From Hoyosella sp. YIM 151337 (lineage in GTDB: Bacteria; Actinomycetota; Actinomycetes; Mycobacteriales; Mycobacteriaceae): DNA of 64,000 nt. The number at the start of each line of letters is the position of its first letter. Position 1 is the first letter of the stretch. A model generated the notes under the pieces. That model was not told where the DNA came from. It made no database searches and worked only from the letters and a program-made list of their open reading frames with translations. Positions 42,614 to 51,474 of the stretch are shown in pieces. The position numbers were made by a program, and so were the translations under genes. The DNA lies in NCBI RefSeq assembly GCF_026041215.1, contig NZ_JAPEIQ010000022.1:124001-188000 (forward strand), in the 5' to 3' direction.

Positions 42614-43102
42614 TTACCCAGACTTTCCCAGCACCGCCCCGAGCCGCTGCTCCAGTTCAGCGAGCTGATCCCGCGAACCCATCTCTTGGTCGAGCGTGTG
42701 AATTCGCACCTCCGCATCGTCGAGACCAACGCTGAGCGTTCCAGGCATCAAACTGCAGAGAACCACGAGCGCAACCCGGCCTAACCCATCCGGTAGGCCG
42801 GTACGGTAGGTGAAGACAGACGGATCCAGATCCACAGGCCGTCGCAACGCCCGAACGGCTACATCAGCACCACCGCGGACGGACTGCCACAGAAACCAGC
42901 CGAGCAGTCCAATAACGGATGCCGTGCGCCTCATCACCGCGCCACGGCGCTCCCGTGGTGGCAGGAGCCACAGCGACAGGGCTGCCGAAATGGGGACAAC
43001 GAGCAGCGCATAGTGGAGCACGCCCCACTCTCCCTCGGTGATCACCCACCACAGAAGACCGAACAGCACTATCCGCAGCGCCACCGCTCTCCACCGTGTC
43101 AT
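42614..43102 (-). CDS. mnhE: Mrp/Mnh antiporter subunit E
   Basis: 162 residues starting at ATG 43102 (MTRWRAVALRIVLFGLLWWV), overlapping the upstream gene by four bases. Three hydrophobic segments, then the MnhE signatures PVDLDPSVFTYRTGLP and CSLMPGTLSVGL. A longer frame upstream lies antisense-free within the preceding gene and is discarded. Last gene of the antiporter operon; subunit E is usually not catalytic but is needed for assembly. Confidence 0.9.
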   Translation of the reverse strand: MTRWRAVALRIVLFGLLWWVITEGEWGVLHYALLVVPISAALSLWLLPPRERRGAVMRRTASVIGLLGWFLWQSVRGGADVAVRALRRPVDLDPSVFTYRTGLPDGLGRVALVVLCSLMPGTLSVGLDDAEVRIHTLDQEMGSRDQLAELEQRLGAVLGKSG

Positions 43103-44901
43103 GTGAGGATCACCACCGCGATCAGCGTGCCCAGCGCCAGCGCGCCGGCACACACAAGTGTGACGGCACCAGAGCCCACCCACCCGGCAAGACGGTGCTC
43201 GAGACGTTCCACGCGGCGCGCTCCCCGCGCCGTCCGGTGCAGCGCCGCCTGAGCTTTGCTCAGCGACGCCGCACGCTGGTCGCTCAGTGCGTTCGCTCCG
43301 CGCTGAAGCGCGACCCCGGTCCGGTGCGCCATGCGTTCTTCCGGTATCAGCAAGTCTCCGGCAGGCACCGTGTGACTCCAGAAGGATCGGACGATGCTGC
43401 TTGTTCGTTCGGACCGTGACAGCAGCACTCCCGCACCGGCCAGCAACAGCCCCGTGAGAATCGGCCACGCCGCGTCCCACATCGGCGCAGGCGCTAGACC
43501 TGGAACGCTGAGGAGCGGAGACCATTGGAATGCCAGCAGCCACGTCAGGACAGTCCCACCGATAATCAGAATGGACCAGCTCACGATCGCGCCGTCAACG
43601 CCCCACGCGTGGTCGCGAGGACCGCTGAGCAGCAGCCAGCCAGCGCGCAGTAACAGCAGCGTGGAAATCGTGCCTACGAGCGGCAATAAGTCCGCGAGTT
43701 CCACTCCGAGGAATCCAGCCGGTGCGATGGCTTCTTTCGCGGCGTACTTCGCAACGGCCCCTGAGCCGAATGGCGCTCCCGCCACGGCGAGCGCAAGCAG
43801 GCAAAGTCCGCCGATCACCCAATATCGGATCCAGCCGTCACCGTGGGTGCGCCACACCGTCACTCCGAGGAACAGTCCGCCCTTCGCCATGCCGTGATGT
43901 ACCGCGTACACGACAGCGGCGAGCACACATGCCGGCGCCAAGACTGGTTCGGCGAGCGCGGCCCCGACCAGCACGGTGAGGAATCCCATCTGGCTGATGC
44001 TGCTGTACGCGAGCGCCACCTTTGCATTGTCCTGCATGACGCCCGGTATCAATGCGGCAAACGCTCCCACTAACGCGACGATGACGAGCACTGTTCCCCA
44101 CACGGGCATAGCAATCTCGCCTAGTGGAAGGAACCGCAGCCAGCCAACGAGGCCCGCTTTGATCATCGTTCCGCTGAGCACGGCACTCGCTGGAGGTGGA
44201 GCCGCGGGGTGCGCCAGTGGAAGCCACACGTGCAGCGGAACGGTTCCGGCTTTAACGCCGAATCCGATGAGCAGAAGCAAGACGATCGGTTCGGCATGGC
44301 CGGACTCGGCGACCGCCGCTGGCGCGTCGGCCAGCATCAATCCGCCTGCGCTGACGATCATCAGGAGTGCGGCGAGCGTCGCCATCTCCCCCACGAGCGT
44401 CAGGACGATATAGACGCGGCCAGCGCGGATTGCCGTGCCGGTGCGCTCGTGAATGACAAGCCCATAGGCAGCCAGACTCATCGCAGCGAAGCCGAGATAG
44501 AAGGTGACGGCATCCGCGGCGACGAACACCAGCGCATTGCCCACGAAGCTCACCAGCAAGAAGGACGACAGCACGTGCGCCCGCTCGGTTCGTGAGCTGT
44601 AGGTTGCGATGAGTGCTGCCGCGTAGAGGAGCACAGCGACGAGCAGAAGTGGACGTGCTATGTCGTCCACCGCAACGTTGGTGCCGAGTAGCAGCCACGG
44701 CAACTCGGCGGTTCCAGCCGCGGGGCCTTGCACTGCGAGAATCCCGCCGGGGATAAGTGTGGCGGCGGCGTATTTGGTGATCGTGTCCCTGAGGCGCAGC
44801 GCCCATCCGCCCAAATCGGCGACATGCGTAATACCGAGGCCAGCCACCGCCAGCGTAGGCAACAGGAACGCGGATATCCACAGCAGGTTAGCGAGAGTCA
44901 T
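43099..44901 (-). CDS. Complex I/hydrogenase-4-like proton-conducting membrane subunit (NuoL/HyfB/MrpA-like)
   Basis: 600 residues, about 14 membrane helices. The proton-antiporter core reads KAGTVPLHVWLPLAHPAAPPP followed by ASAVLSGTMIKAG, and VALAYSSISQMGF; the phrase resembles HyfB/HycC more than classical MrpA. A 100-residue C-terminal tail ends with one more helix. It lacks the MbhD/MbhE region that classical MrpA carries; that part is on the MnhB-like protein at 48222-49160. Overlaps both neighbours by ATGA. Confidence 0.85.
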   Translation of the reverse strand: MTLANLLWISAFLLPTLAVAGLGITHVADLGGWALRLRDTITKYAAATLIPGGILAVQGPAAGTAELPWLLLGTNVAVDDIARPLLLVAVLLYAAALIATYSSRTERAHVLSSFLLVSFVGNALVFVAADAVTFYLGFAAMSLAAYGLVIHERTGTAIRAGRVYIVLTLVGEMATLAALLMIVSAGGLMLADAPAAVAESGHAEPIVLLLLIGFGVKAGTVPLHVWLPLAHPAAPPPASAVLSGTMIKAGLVGWLRFLPLGEIAMPVWGTVLVIVALVGAFAALIPGVMQDNAKVALAYSSISQMGFLTVLVGAALAEPVLAPACVLAAVVYAVHHGMAKGGLFLGVTVWRTHGDGWIRYWVIGGLCLLALAVAGAPFGSGAVAKYAAKEAIAPAGFLGVELADLLPLVGTISTLLLLRAGWLLLSGPRDHAWGVDGAIVSWSILIIGGTVLTWLLAFQWSPLLSVPGLAPAPMWDAAWPILTGLLLAGAGVLLSRSERTSSIVRSFWSHTVPAGDLLIPEERMAHRTGVALQRGANALSDQRAASLSKAQAALHRTARGARRVERLEHRLAGWVGSGAVTLVCAGALALGTLIAVVILT

Positions 44902-46409
44902 GGGCCGTAGAACCCTTCCGCAATGACACGCGCCAGTTCCACGGTCGAGATGTCAAGTCCAGCGAACACACCGACACCGAGCGCAAGGACAGCAGTGATC
45001 ACTGTGGGGACGAGCAGGGCGGGAGGGGCCTCCATTCTGATGCGCACTTTGCTTGGGTGGACGTTCCATTCGGTGCCTGGCTCTGGTTCCCGCCACCACA
45101 TCGCATACACCGCGGGAAGGAAGTAGGCGGCGTTAAGGAGGCTGCTGGTCACAAGGATCGCGAGTATCCACGCCTGGTCCGCGTCGAGGGCCCCTAAGCC
45201 GAGGTACCACTTCGATACGAATCCCGCGACCGGCGGAATACCGATCATGCCGAGCGCACCGATCGTGAAAGCTGTGCAGGTGAGCGGGAGGCGCCGTCCC
45301 ACCCCGGCGAGTTCACTCACCTTCTTGATGCCCAGCGTTTCTGCGAGCACACCGACGCAGAAGAATAGCGTGATCTTCATCAGACCCTGGTTGACGATAT
45401 GCGCAACCGCCCCCGTTGCCGCGAGCACCGCGGGAATCGACAACCCGAGCGCGATGTATGAGAGTTGACTCACCGTTGAATACGCGAGCCGGGCTTTCAA
45501 ACCGTCCTGCCGGAGCGCCTGTACCGAACCGTAGATAATCGTGACGCACGCTAAAGCCAGCAGCGGAGTGAGCACCCCAAGCTCGCTCGCGATGTCGATC
45601 CCGTACACACCGTTGACAACCAGCGCGATCCCGAAGACGCCCGCCTTCACCACCGCGACCGCATGCAGCAGCGCACTCACCGGCGTGGGCGCCACCATTG
45701 CCTTTGGCAGCCACGTGTGCAGCGGAACGATCGCCGCTTTTACCGCGAGTCCCGCGATCAGCAATCCGAAGATCACCATGGCGGTCCGAGGCCGTGTTTG
45801 TGCGAGTTCGGCAACCTCGGCGCTGCCTCCGGCAGTGAACTCCACGGGCCCGACGAGGGCAGTCAGCCACACAGTGCCCAGGAGCAGGACAACGCCGCCC
45901 GCAAGCGTGAAACGCAGGTACGTGCGGGCGCCGTCAAGCGCGTCAGGAGTTTGCCGATGCGCCACGAGCGGATAGGTAGCGATCGTCAAAAGCTCGTAGA
46001 ACACCAGGAATGTCACCAGATTGCCTGACAGCGCGATTCCTGAGGTAGCCGTGACACACAAGCTGAAGAACGCGAAGAATCTGCTGTTATGCGGCGCATT
46101 CTCCAAATACCCAATCGCGTAGATCGTCGTCAGCAGCCATAGCACGGACGAGAGCGCCAGAAAGTAAAGTGCGAATGGATCGACACGTAGTACGAAATCA
46201 ATGCCCGGGACAAACGGAGCGCGCCACTCCAGCCGGTCCCCCGCCACCACCGGCGCGATCAAAGCGAGAACGACACCCACCTTCAGCGCGGCACCAGTCA
46301 AGTTGACGGTAGTCCGAGTGCGATGCTGGTCGTCCCGAAGAAAGAAGATCACCATAGCGGGCACGAGCGACAGGCTGAGGATCAGCAGCGGCATCCAGGC
46401 AACACTCAT
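44898..46409 (-). CDS. Mrp-type monovalent cation/proton antiporter subunit, MnhD-like (second copy)
   Basis: 503 residues and about 14 helices. KAAIVPLHTWLPKAMVAPTPVS (described in two halves: KAAIVPLHTWLPK then AMVAPTPVSALLHAV) and KARLAYSTVSQLSY are the ND4/MnhD core with the key lysines. Start ATG at 46409 is one base after the stop codon of the preceding MnhD-like gene. One of three antiporter-core proteins in this operon. Confidence 0.9.
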   Translation of the reverse strand: MSVAWMPLLILSLSLVPAMVIFFLRDDQHRTRTTVNLTGAALKVGVVLALIAPVVAGDRLEWRAPFVPGIDFVLRVDPFALYFLALSSVLWLLTTIYAIGYLENAPHNSRFFAFFSLCVTATSGIALSGNLVTFLVFYELLTIATYPLVAHRQTPDALDGARTYLRFTLAGGVVLLLGTVWLTALVGPVEFTAGGSAEVAELAQTRPRTAMVIFGLLIAGLAVKAAIVPLHTWLPKAMVAPTPVSALLHAVAVVKAGVFGIALVVNGVYGIDIASELGVLTPLLALACVTIIYGSVQALRQDGLKARLAYSTVSQLSYIALGLSIPAVLAATGAVAHIVNQGLMKITLFFCVGVLAETLGIKKVSELAGVGRRLPLTCTAFTIGALGMIGIPPVAGFVSKWYLGLGALDADQAWILAILVTSSLLNAAYFLPAVYAMWWREPEPGTEWNVHPSKVRIRMEAPPALLVPTVITAVLALGVGVFAGLDISTVELARVIAEGFYGP

Positions 46410-46410
46410 G

Positions 46411-47904
46411 TCAGTGCACCACCGCTACGATCTGCAGCAGCTCCGTGAGTTCCACGGAGCGAAGCCCCAGCAGGATGGTCAGCACAGCGAGCGCGAGGGC
46501 CGAGTACTGCATCCGCGGCGGAATCGCGCGCTGATCACCGCGGACCCGCGGAAACTTACCCTGTTCTGCCCGGACAGGGTGCGCAGCTCCGTCGCTATTG
46601 TCGAGCAGAATCGCAAGCACCCGGGCGGTGTAGGCGAAGGTCAGCAATCCGCCGAGCAGCAGCACCGGCAGCCACCACCATTGTCCAGCTGCAAGGGACG
46701 CGTGCAGAAGCTGCCACTTGCCGACGAAAGCGAGCGTCGGGGGCAGACCGGCCAGGCTCACTCCCGCGATCGCCAGGGAGGTTGAGGCCACCGGCATCCG
46801 CGTGGCTGTGCCCCGAAGCCGGTCGAGCTCGTCTGAACCGTGCGCATGTGCAAAACTGCCCGCTGCCATGAACATCGCAGCTTTCGCCAGGCCGTGCGCG
46901 AAGAGGAACAACAGCGCGCCCTCCCACGCCAGTGCGGCTGCGTCCTCTCCGCCCGCGACAACCAGTGGGAACAACAGGAAGAAGTAGCCCACTTGCGCGA
47001 CGGTCGAATACGCGACCACACGCTTGAGTTTCTTCTGGCGCAACGCGAGCACGCCGCCCCACACCGTTGCGATTGCGCCCACGATTCCCAGCGCGTACGC
47101 GAGCACAACTGGTGCTGCGTCACCCGAAAGCATCGTCCAGATCCGAACGAGGATGAAAAACGCGGCTTTGATCACTAAGGCCGACATCAACGGACTGACC
47201 GCCGCTGGGGCGCCGGCATGGGCTGGCGGCAGCCACGCGTGCAACGGAAACAGCGCGGCCTTGATCGCCAGGCCAAGCGTCATTGCCCCCACGGCAATGA
47301 GCATCACCGTGCCGCCAGCCGTTTCGCGGGCGGCACCAGCCGTTTCTAGAGTCCCGGTCTCGGCGTACAGGAATGCGACACCGAGCAGAAAGAGGAACGA
47401 ACCGAGGACCGCGATGAGCAAGTACCGCAGTGCGGGAAGCAGTGCGTCACGCCCCCCAAGCGCTACCATCGCAACCGCGGCGACGGTAAGCAACTCGAGC
47501 GCCACATACGTGTTGAACAGGTCCCCTGATACGTAGACAGCGTTCAGCCCGGCGAGCAGAAACAGCCAGAGTGGCCAGAACCACGGGCCACCAGTGACAT
47601 TCTCGGAACCACCGGCGTAAACGCATACCGCGAACCCCACCGCCGCCGTCAGCACAAGCATGACGGCGCTGAAACCATCACTGACGAGCGCGATTGCTAC
47701 GGGAGTCTCCCAGCCGCCAAGTGGATACACGAGGGTACCGCCAGCCCACACGCCGTACGCCACAGCTGCGGCACCAATCATCAGAACTGCTGTCACTACT
47801 GTGCCCAGCCGCGCTGACCAGGCGGCGGACGCGCGCGTGGTGAGCGCTGTCAGTACCGCGCCAGCGAGCGGCAGCAGCACAAGCGCTGGGAGTAGGTTAG
47901 ACAT
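46411..47904 (-). CDS. mnhD: Mrp-type monovalent cation/proton antiporter subunit D
   Basis: 497 residues from ATG 47904 (MSNLLPALVLLPLAG). Fourteen or so helices; core AIKAALFPLHAWLPPAHAGAP, then AAVSPLMSALVIKAAF and KRVVAYSTVAQVGY. The start overlaps mnhC by eight bases. The longer frame to 47988 lies inside mnhC. Confidence 0.92.
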   Translation of the reverse strand: MSNLLPALVLLPLAGAVLTALTTRASAAWSARLGTVVTAVLMIGAAAVAYGVWAGGTLVYPLGGWETPVAIALVSDGFSAVMLVLTAAVGFAVCVYAGGSENVTGGPWFWPLWLFLLAGLNAVYVSGDLFNTYVALELLTVAAVAMVALGGRDALLPALRYLLIAVLGSFLFLLGVAFLYAETGTLETAGAARETAGGTVMLIAVGAMTLGLAIKAALFPLHAWLPPAHAGAPAAVSPLMSALVIKAAFFILVRIWTMLSGDAAPVVLAYALGIVGAIATVWGGVLALRQKKLKRVVAYSTVAQVGYFFLLFPLVVAGGEDAAALAWEGALLFLFAHGLAKAAMFMAAGSFAHAHGSDELDRLRGTATRMPVASTSLAIAGVSLAGLPPTLAFVGKWQLLHASLAAGQWWWLPVLLLGGLLTFAYTARVLAILLDNSDGAAHPVRAEQGKFPRVRGDQRAIPPRMQYSALALAVLTILLGLRSVELTELLQIVAVVH

Positions 47905-48229
47905 CGGACTCCCGTGCAGGGTCAGGAGTCCCGTCGGTAGCCGCGTCATCAGCGTCCGCGGCTCTTTCGATGCGTCGCACGAGAACAAGCGCGAATCCGG
48001 TGACGCTCACCGTGATGACGATCCCAGTGAGCACGAGTGCGTGGACTACTGGGTCCGGGTTGTGTTCATCGAGCACAGTCGCCAGCGCCATGAGGATGAG
48101 CAGGACGCCCGCTCCAGCGACGTTGAGGGCGATGACGCGGCGCAGCAAATCCGCGGTGACAAGTACACGCGCTGCCCCGAACACAAACAGCGCGGCACCC
48201 ACCAGGATGAACCATTCAGCCTTAGTCAC
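47897..48229 (-). CDS. mnhC: Mrp antiporter subunit C (NuoK-like)
   Basis: 110 residues, three membrane helices, MnhC/NuoK fold: GAALFVFGAARVLVTADLLR, NVAGAGVLLILMA, DPVVHALVLTGIVITVSVTG. The VLTGIVI segment is the family hallmark. Short hydrophilic tail. Overlaps both neighbours by eight bases. Confidence 0.93.
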   Translation of the reverse strand: MTKAEWFILVGAALFVFGAARVLVTADLLRRVIALNVAGAGVLLILMALATVLDEHNPDPVVHALVLTGIVITVSVTGFALVLVRRIERAADADDAATDGTPDPARESDV

Positions 48230-49160
48230 CTCGCCTCCGCTCTGGCCCGCCGGCGATGAACAGCGCGGCTAGTCCTGCACCGATGCTGATCGCGAGGGCA
48301 CCCTCGATCACAACCACGACGCTGCCGCCCCAGCCTTGGGCGAAGTCCAGCCATTCGCGTCCCGCTGCGAATGTCGCGGCACCGGCGGCGATGAACAGCG
48401 CAAGACCCGCAAGTGCGGCTGGCACGGCCCAGCGTCCGGTGATCATCGCTCGTGTCTGCCCGGAAAGATAGAGGAGCAGCAAACCGCCCGTGAGGACCGC
48501 TCCTGCCTGAAAGGCGCCACCCGGCTGTGTGGAGCCCGCCACAAGAATCCAGCCGGCGAGCATGACAACGATCGGGGCGACCACTTTAGCGAACCCGATG
48601 ACCACTGGACTTGTTTCGCGCGTCCATTCCACGCTCCGCAGCGTGCTGTCCGTCAGTAGTGAGAGCGCAGCCACAACGGCTGCAGCGAGCACTGCGATCT
48701 CGAGCAACGTGTCGTAGGCGCGGAAATCGAGCAGCACCGCAGTGATCGGGTGTTCCACCACCGCGTCGCTGAGCGCCTCCCCGGCCTGAAATTGCAGCGG
48801 TTCGCTGGGCACCGTACGCGCTGCCACAACCGCAACCCACCCAACGAGGACCAATGTGGTGAGCGCGATCCCCCCTTCGAGCGCGGCCAGGGTCAGCCGC
48901 GCCCGGCCTGAACTGCCACGCGACGCTGGTTCCGAATGCTCGGTCGCGGCCGCCAGAAGCAGCGCCCCGGTCACGCCTGATGCGATGGCCGCCTCCGCGA
49001 TTGCAATGTCGGGTGCACCCAGGCGGGCCCACAGCAGCATCAACAGGAGTCCGAGTACCAGAAATGACATGATCGCGACGACCCGGCGCCCGGCATAGAG
49101 CGCCGCGGCCGCACCCGCGAGCACCACCACCCCGAGCAGGGTGTCAAACCCTGTCATCAT
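48222..49160 (-). CDS. mnhB: MnhB-like subunit fused to MbhD/DUF4040 domain
   Basis: 312 residues, about nine helices. N-terminal part GLLLMLLWARLGAPDIAIAEAAI with ASGVTGALLL is the MbhD/DUF4040 element. The C-terminal half (about 170-300: SPVVIGFAKVVAPIVVMLAG and TQPGGAFQAGAVLTGGLLL) is the MnhB domain with its PGGxFQxG motif. In classical Mrp the MbhD region sits at the end of MrpA, so this fusion is a rearrangement. Overlaps mnhG by four bases. Confidence 0.88.
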   Translation of the reverse strand: MMTGFDTLLGVVVLAGAAAALYAGRRVVAIMSFLVLGLLLMLLWARLGAPDIAIAEAAIASGVTGALLLAAATEHSEPASRGSSGRARLTLAALEGGIALTTLVLVGWVAVVAARTVPSEPLQFQAGEALSDAVVEHPITAVLLDFRAYDTLLEIAVLAAAVVAALSLLTDSTLRSVEWTRETSPVVIGFAKVVAPIVVMLAGWILVAGSTQPGGAFQAGAVLTGGLLLLYLSGQTRAMITGRWAVPAALAGLALFIAAGAATFAAGREWLDFAQGWGGSVVVVIEGALAISIGAGLAALFIAGGPERRRGD

Positions 49161-49444
49161 TGAGCCGGCTCCTCGCCGGTGTTGCGGCGCGCGAGAAGGA
49201 ACGCGCTTGTGCCTGCAGCCGCAAGCGCGAGAAACCAGATCACAACCAGTTTTAGGGCGGTCGCGACGGAATCAGATTGCACGATTAACCCGAGAACAAT
49301 CAGCCCGAGCCCTAGATTGTCTGCTTTCGCTAGGGCATGCACGCGGGTCCGCAAGTCAGGAAAGCGCAGGAGTCCGATCGTCCCTGCTGTGAAGAAAACA
49401 CAGCCGGCTCCGATGAGGAGAACGGACGCGATGTCGAGGATCAT
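49157..49444 (-). CDS. mnhG: Mrp antiporter subunit G
   Basis: 95 residues starting at ATG 49444 inside the end of mnhF (ATGA). Three helices; TIGLLRFPDLRTRVHALAKADNLG (read as GLLRFPDLRTRVHA and KADNLG) is the MnhG signature. A long frame running upstream to 49708 is the mnhF DNA read in the wrong frame. Confidence 0.92.
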   Translation of the reverse strand: MILDIASVLLIGAGCVFFTAGTIGLLRFPDLRTRVHALAKADNLGLGLIVLGLIVQSDSVATALKLVVIWFLALAAAGTSAFLLARRNTGEEPAQ

Positions 49445-49708
49445 GTGCGCGCACGCTCTCCGACGATGCGGACGATCACAATCAGCGCTGCAAGCGCCAC
49501 GAGCGCGAGGGCGGCGTCCCGCAGCGCGGGCATAGCTGTCGCCTGGGCCAGCAGAATGAGTACCGCCGTCCCTGAGGTCGATAACAGAAGGAGGCCGGTG
49601 AGGCGGTTTCGGGCGTCCGGCCCCAGCCCGATGCGCAGTGACGCGACAGCGATGTTCAGCAGTAGGACGATCGCCGCCGCGATCAGAACCTTGTCGATCT
49701 AGGTTCAC
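49441..49708 (-). CDS. mnhF: Mrp antiporter subunit F, apparent frameshift after the third codon
   Basis: From 49698 to the stop at 49441 an 85-codon frame encodes VLIAAAIVLLLNIAVASLRI, then GPDARNRLTGLLLLSTSG and a final helix: the MnhF pattern. This frame has no ATG, GTG or TTG start before an in-frame TAG at 49701-49699. In the next frame a GTG at 49708, behind GGGGG, begins Met-Asn-Leu. Removing one base from the CTAG at 49702-49699 would join them as MNLIDKVLIAAA, which matches family N-termini. So this is a one-base insertion, a sequencing error, or a gene using an unusual start such as ATC 49698. First gene of the operon. Confidence 0.75.
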
Positions 49709-49749
49709 CCCCTAGGCCGTGCGCCTGCCGCCAGTCTCACTTTGAACCT

Positions 49750-49786
49750 ACCGTAGGCGGCATCGCTGTCCGATGCCGCCTACGGT
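49750..49786. terminator. Perfect 16-bp hairpin after the MFS gene
   Basis: ACCGTAGGCGGCATCG and its exact complement surround a five-base loop, 27 bases after the stop codon of the DHA2 transporter gene and 42 bases before mnhF. The longest perfect stem in the window; probably isolates the transporter transcript from the Mrp operon. Confidence 0.85.
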
Positions 49787-49812
49787 GCTCAATGTCGCCG
49801 CGTTCGTGCGGG

Positions 49813-51288
49813 CTAATGCGCGGACTGGCTTCGCGGCGTATCGCTCGGCTCGCTGTGGTAGCCGTCTGGCCGGTTCGGCATCAGCACTGCAACAACGACG
49901 ACCAGCACACCAAGAACTGCACCGACGCCGAACGCCCACTGATATCCACCGACCGCAGCATCGTGCGCATCCATTCCGGAATCAGTAAGTGTGGCAGACC
50001 GTGCAGCGAGCACGGTTATCACAATGGCAGTCCCCATCGCGGCTGCAACCTGCTGCAATGTCGCCAGCAGTGAGCTGCCGTGCGAGTAGAGCTCGCGCGG
50101 CACGGCGCTGAGGCCGAGCGTAAACACCGGGGTGAACACGCACGCGAGGCCCACCATGACCACAATGTGGGCCGCAAGCAACACCCACATGGGCATAATC
50201 AGGCTTACCCGGGTCAGAATGATCAGCGCACCCAGCACCCCGATAGCACCCGGTATCACGAGCAATCGGCCGCCGTAACGATCGAAGCACTTGCCGACCG
50301 TCGGACCGAGCAAGCCCATAGCCAGCCCGCCCGGCATCATCAGCATCCCGGCTTGGAGCGCAGACAGGTCGCGGACGTTCTGCAGGTACAGCGGGAACAG
50401 CACCATTGCACCCATCATCGCCATGAATCCCACAGCCATCAGCACCAAAGCGAGCGCGTACGTCCGATGCCTCAGAGTGCGGAGGTCAAGCAGCGGTCCT
50501 TTGCCGCGCTGCAGCCACCGCTGCCGCAGCACGAACGCCGCAACGCCAAAAGCGCCGAGGGCGATCGTGAAGACCGGTGACACGATGGGGGCAGGCGCAC
50601 CGATCTCGCTAAGCCCATATACGAGCACGCCGAAACCGAGCGCAGCGAGCACCACGCTGAGTACGTCAAGAGGGGCTCCGCCCGTTTCACCGACGTTGGT
50701 GAGGAAGCGCAAGCCCACCCCGGTTATCGCCACCGCGAAGGGTAGCACCGCGATGAACACGAGGCGCCACGAGCCGAGTTCGAGGAGAAGGCCGGACACC
50801 GCGGGCCCCATCGCCGGAGCGACCGAGATCGCGAGCATCACGTTGCCCATCACACGTCCGCGGTGCCTTTCGTCGACTAGCGTCATCAGCGTCGTCATCA
50901 GCAGCGGCAGCATGACGGCGGTACCAACAGCCTGAATGATGCGGCCCGCGAGCAGAATTCCGAAGGTAGGTGCCGCCGCAGCGACCAGTGTGCCGAGGCA
51001 GAACACAGACATCGAGGCACCGAAGGCCGCGCGGGTCGTGACGCGCTGCAGGAACCAGCCTGTGGTCGGAATAACCACGGCCATGGTGAGCATGAAGGCC
51101 GTCGACAGCCACTGTGCGGTGCGCTCTGTGATGGCGAAGGCCTCCATGAGCGTCGGCAGCGCGTTAACCAGGATTGTCTCGTTGAGGATAACGATGAATG
51201 TGGCTGCCACCAGCCAGTGCAGTACTCGCGGCGTACGGGTCAGCGCGGCGGCAGGGGGAGCGTATGTCTCCACAGTCGAATTGCGCAC
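49813..51288 (-). CDS. DHA2-family MFS multidrug transporter
   Basis: 491 residues, 14 predicted helices (EmrB/QacA type). Motifs: FIVILNETILVNALPTL (TM1, motif D1-like), GRIIQAVGTAVMLPL, RGRVMGNVM in the 2-3 loop, GPAVSGLLLELGSWRLVFI (motif C). Exports drugs or cationic compounds; substrate not predictable. Monocistronic, bounded by hairpins at 49750-49786 and 51325-51353. Confidence 0.9.
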   Translation of the reverse strand: MRNSTVETYAPPAAALTRTPRVLHWLVAATFIVILNETILVNALPTLMEAFAITERTAQWLSTAFMLTMAVVIPTTGWFLQRVTTRAAFGASMSVFCLGTLVAAAAPTFGILLAGRIIQAVGTAVMLPLLMTTLMTLVDERHRGRVMGNVMLAISVAPAMGPAVSGLLLELGSWRLVFIAVLPFAVAITGVGLRFLTNVGETGGAPLDVLSVVLAALGFGVLVYGLSEIGAPAPIVSPVFTIALGAFGVAAFVLRQRWLQRGKGPLLDLRTLRHRTYALALVLMAVGFMAMMGAMVLFPLYLQNVRDLSALQAGMLMMPGGLAMGLLGPTVGKCFDRYGGRLLVIPGAIGVLGALIILTRVSLIMPMWVLLAAHIVVMVGLACVFTPVFTLGLSAVPRELYSHGSSLLATLQQVAAAMGTAIVITVLAARSATLTDSGMDAHDAAVGGYQWAFGVGAVLGVLVVVVAVLMPNRPDGYHSEPSDTPRSQSAH

Positions 51289-51324
51289 GCGGCGACCTTT
51301 CGTTGATGGCGGGATTCACGCGAT

Positions 51325-51353
51325 CGCCCCGGCAGAAATACTGTGCCGGGGCG
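51325..51353. terminator. Perfect 10-bp hairpin between hmp and the MFS gene
   Basis: CGCCCCGGCA and TGCCGGGGCG with a nine-base loop, 37 bases upstream of the MFS start and 121 bases after the hmp stop. May terminate hmp or act as a regulatory site in the transporter leader. Confidence 0.6.
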
Positions 51354-51474
51354 GCGTGTACCGCACAAAAGTACGCCCGGTGCGCGACCTCCGCAACGCA
51401 TTTTTCACGCAGTGTGCGTTATGCGAATATGGCGTGATCTCGAGACCGCCCGCAGCACACGGGAAGCATTCAGC

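Noticed and set aside
42614-43543. 309-codon version of mnhE
   Set aside because: The first 147 codons lie inside the preceding subunit gene in another frame; MnhE homology starts at 43102 with an ATGA overlap.
49157-49708. 183-codon version of mnhG
   Set aside because: Its first half is mnhF DNA read out of frame; MnhG begins at 49444. The same GTG at 49708 is informative for the mnhF frameshift.
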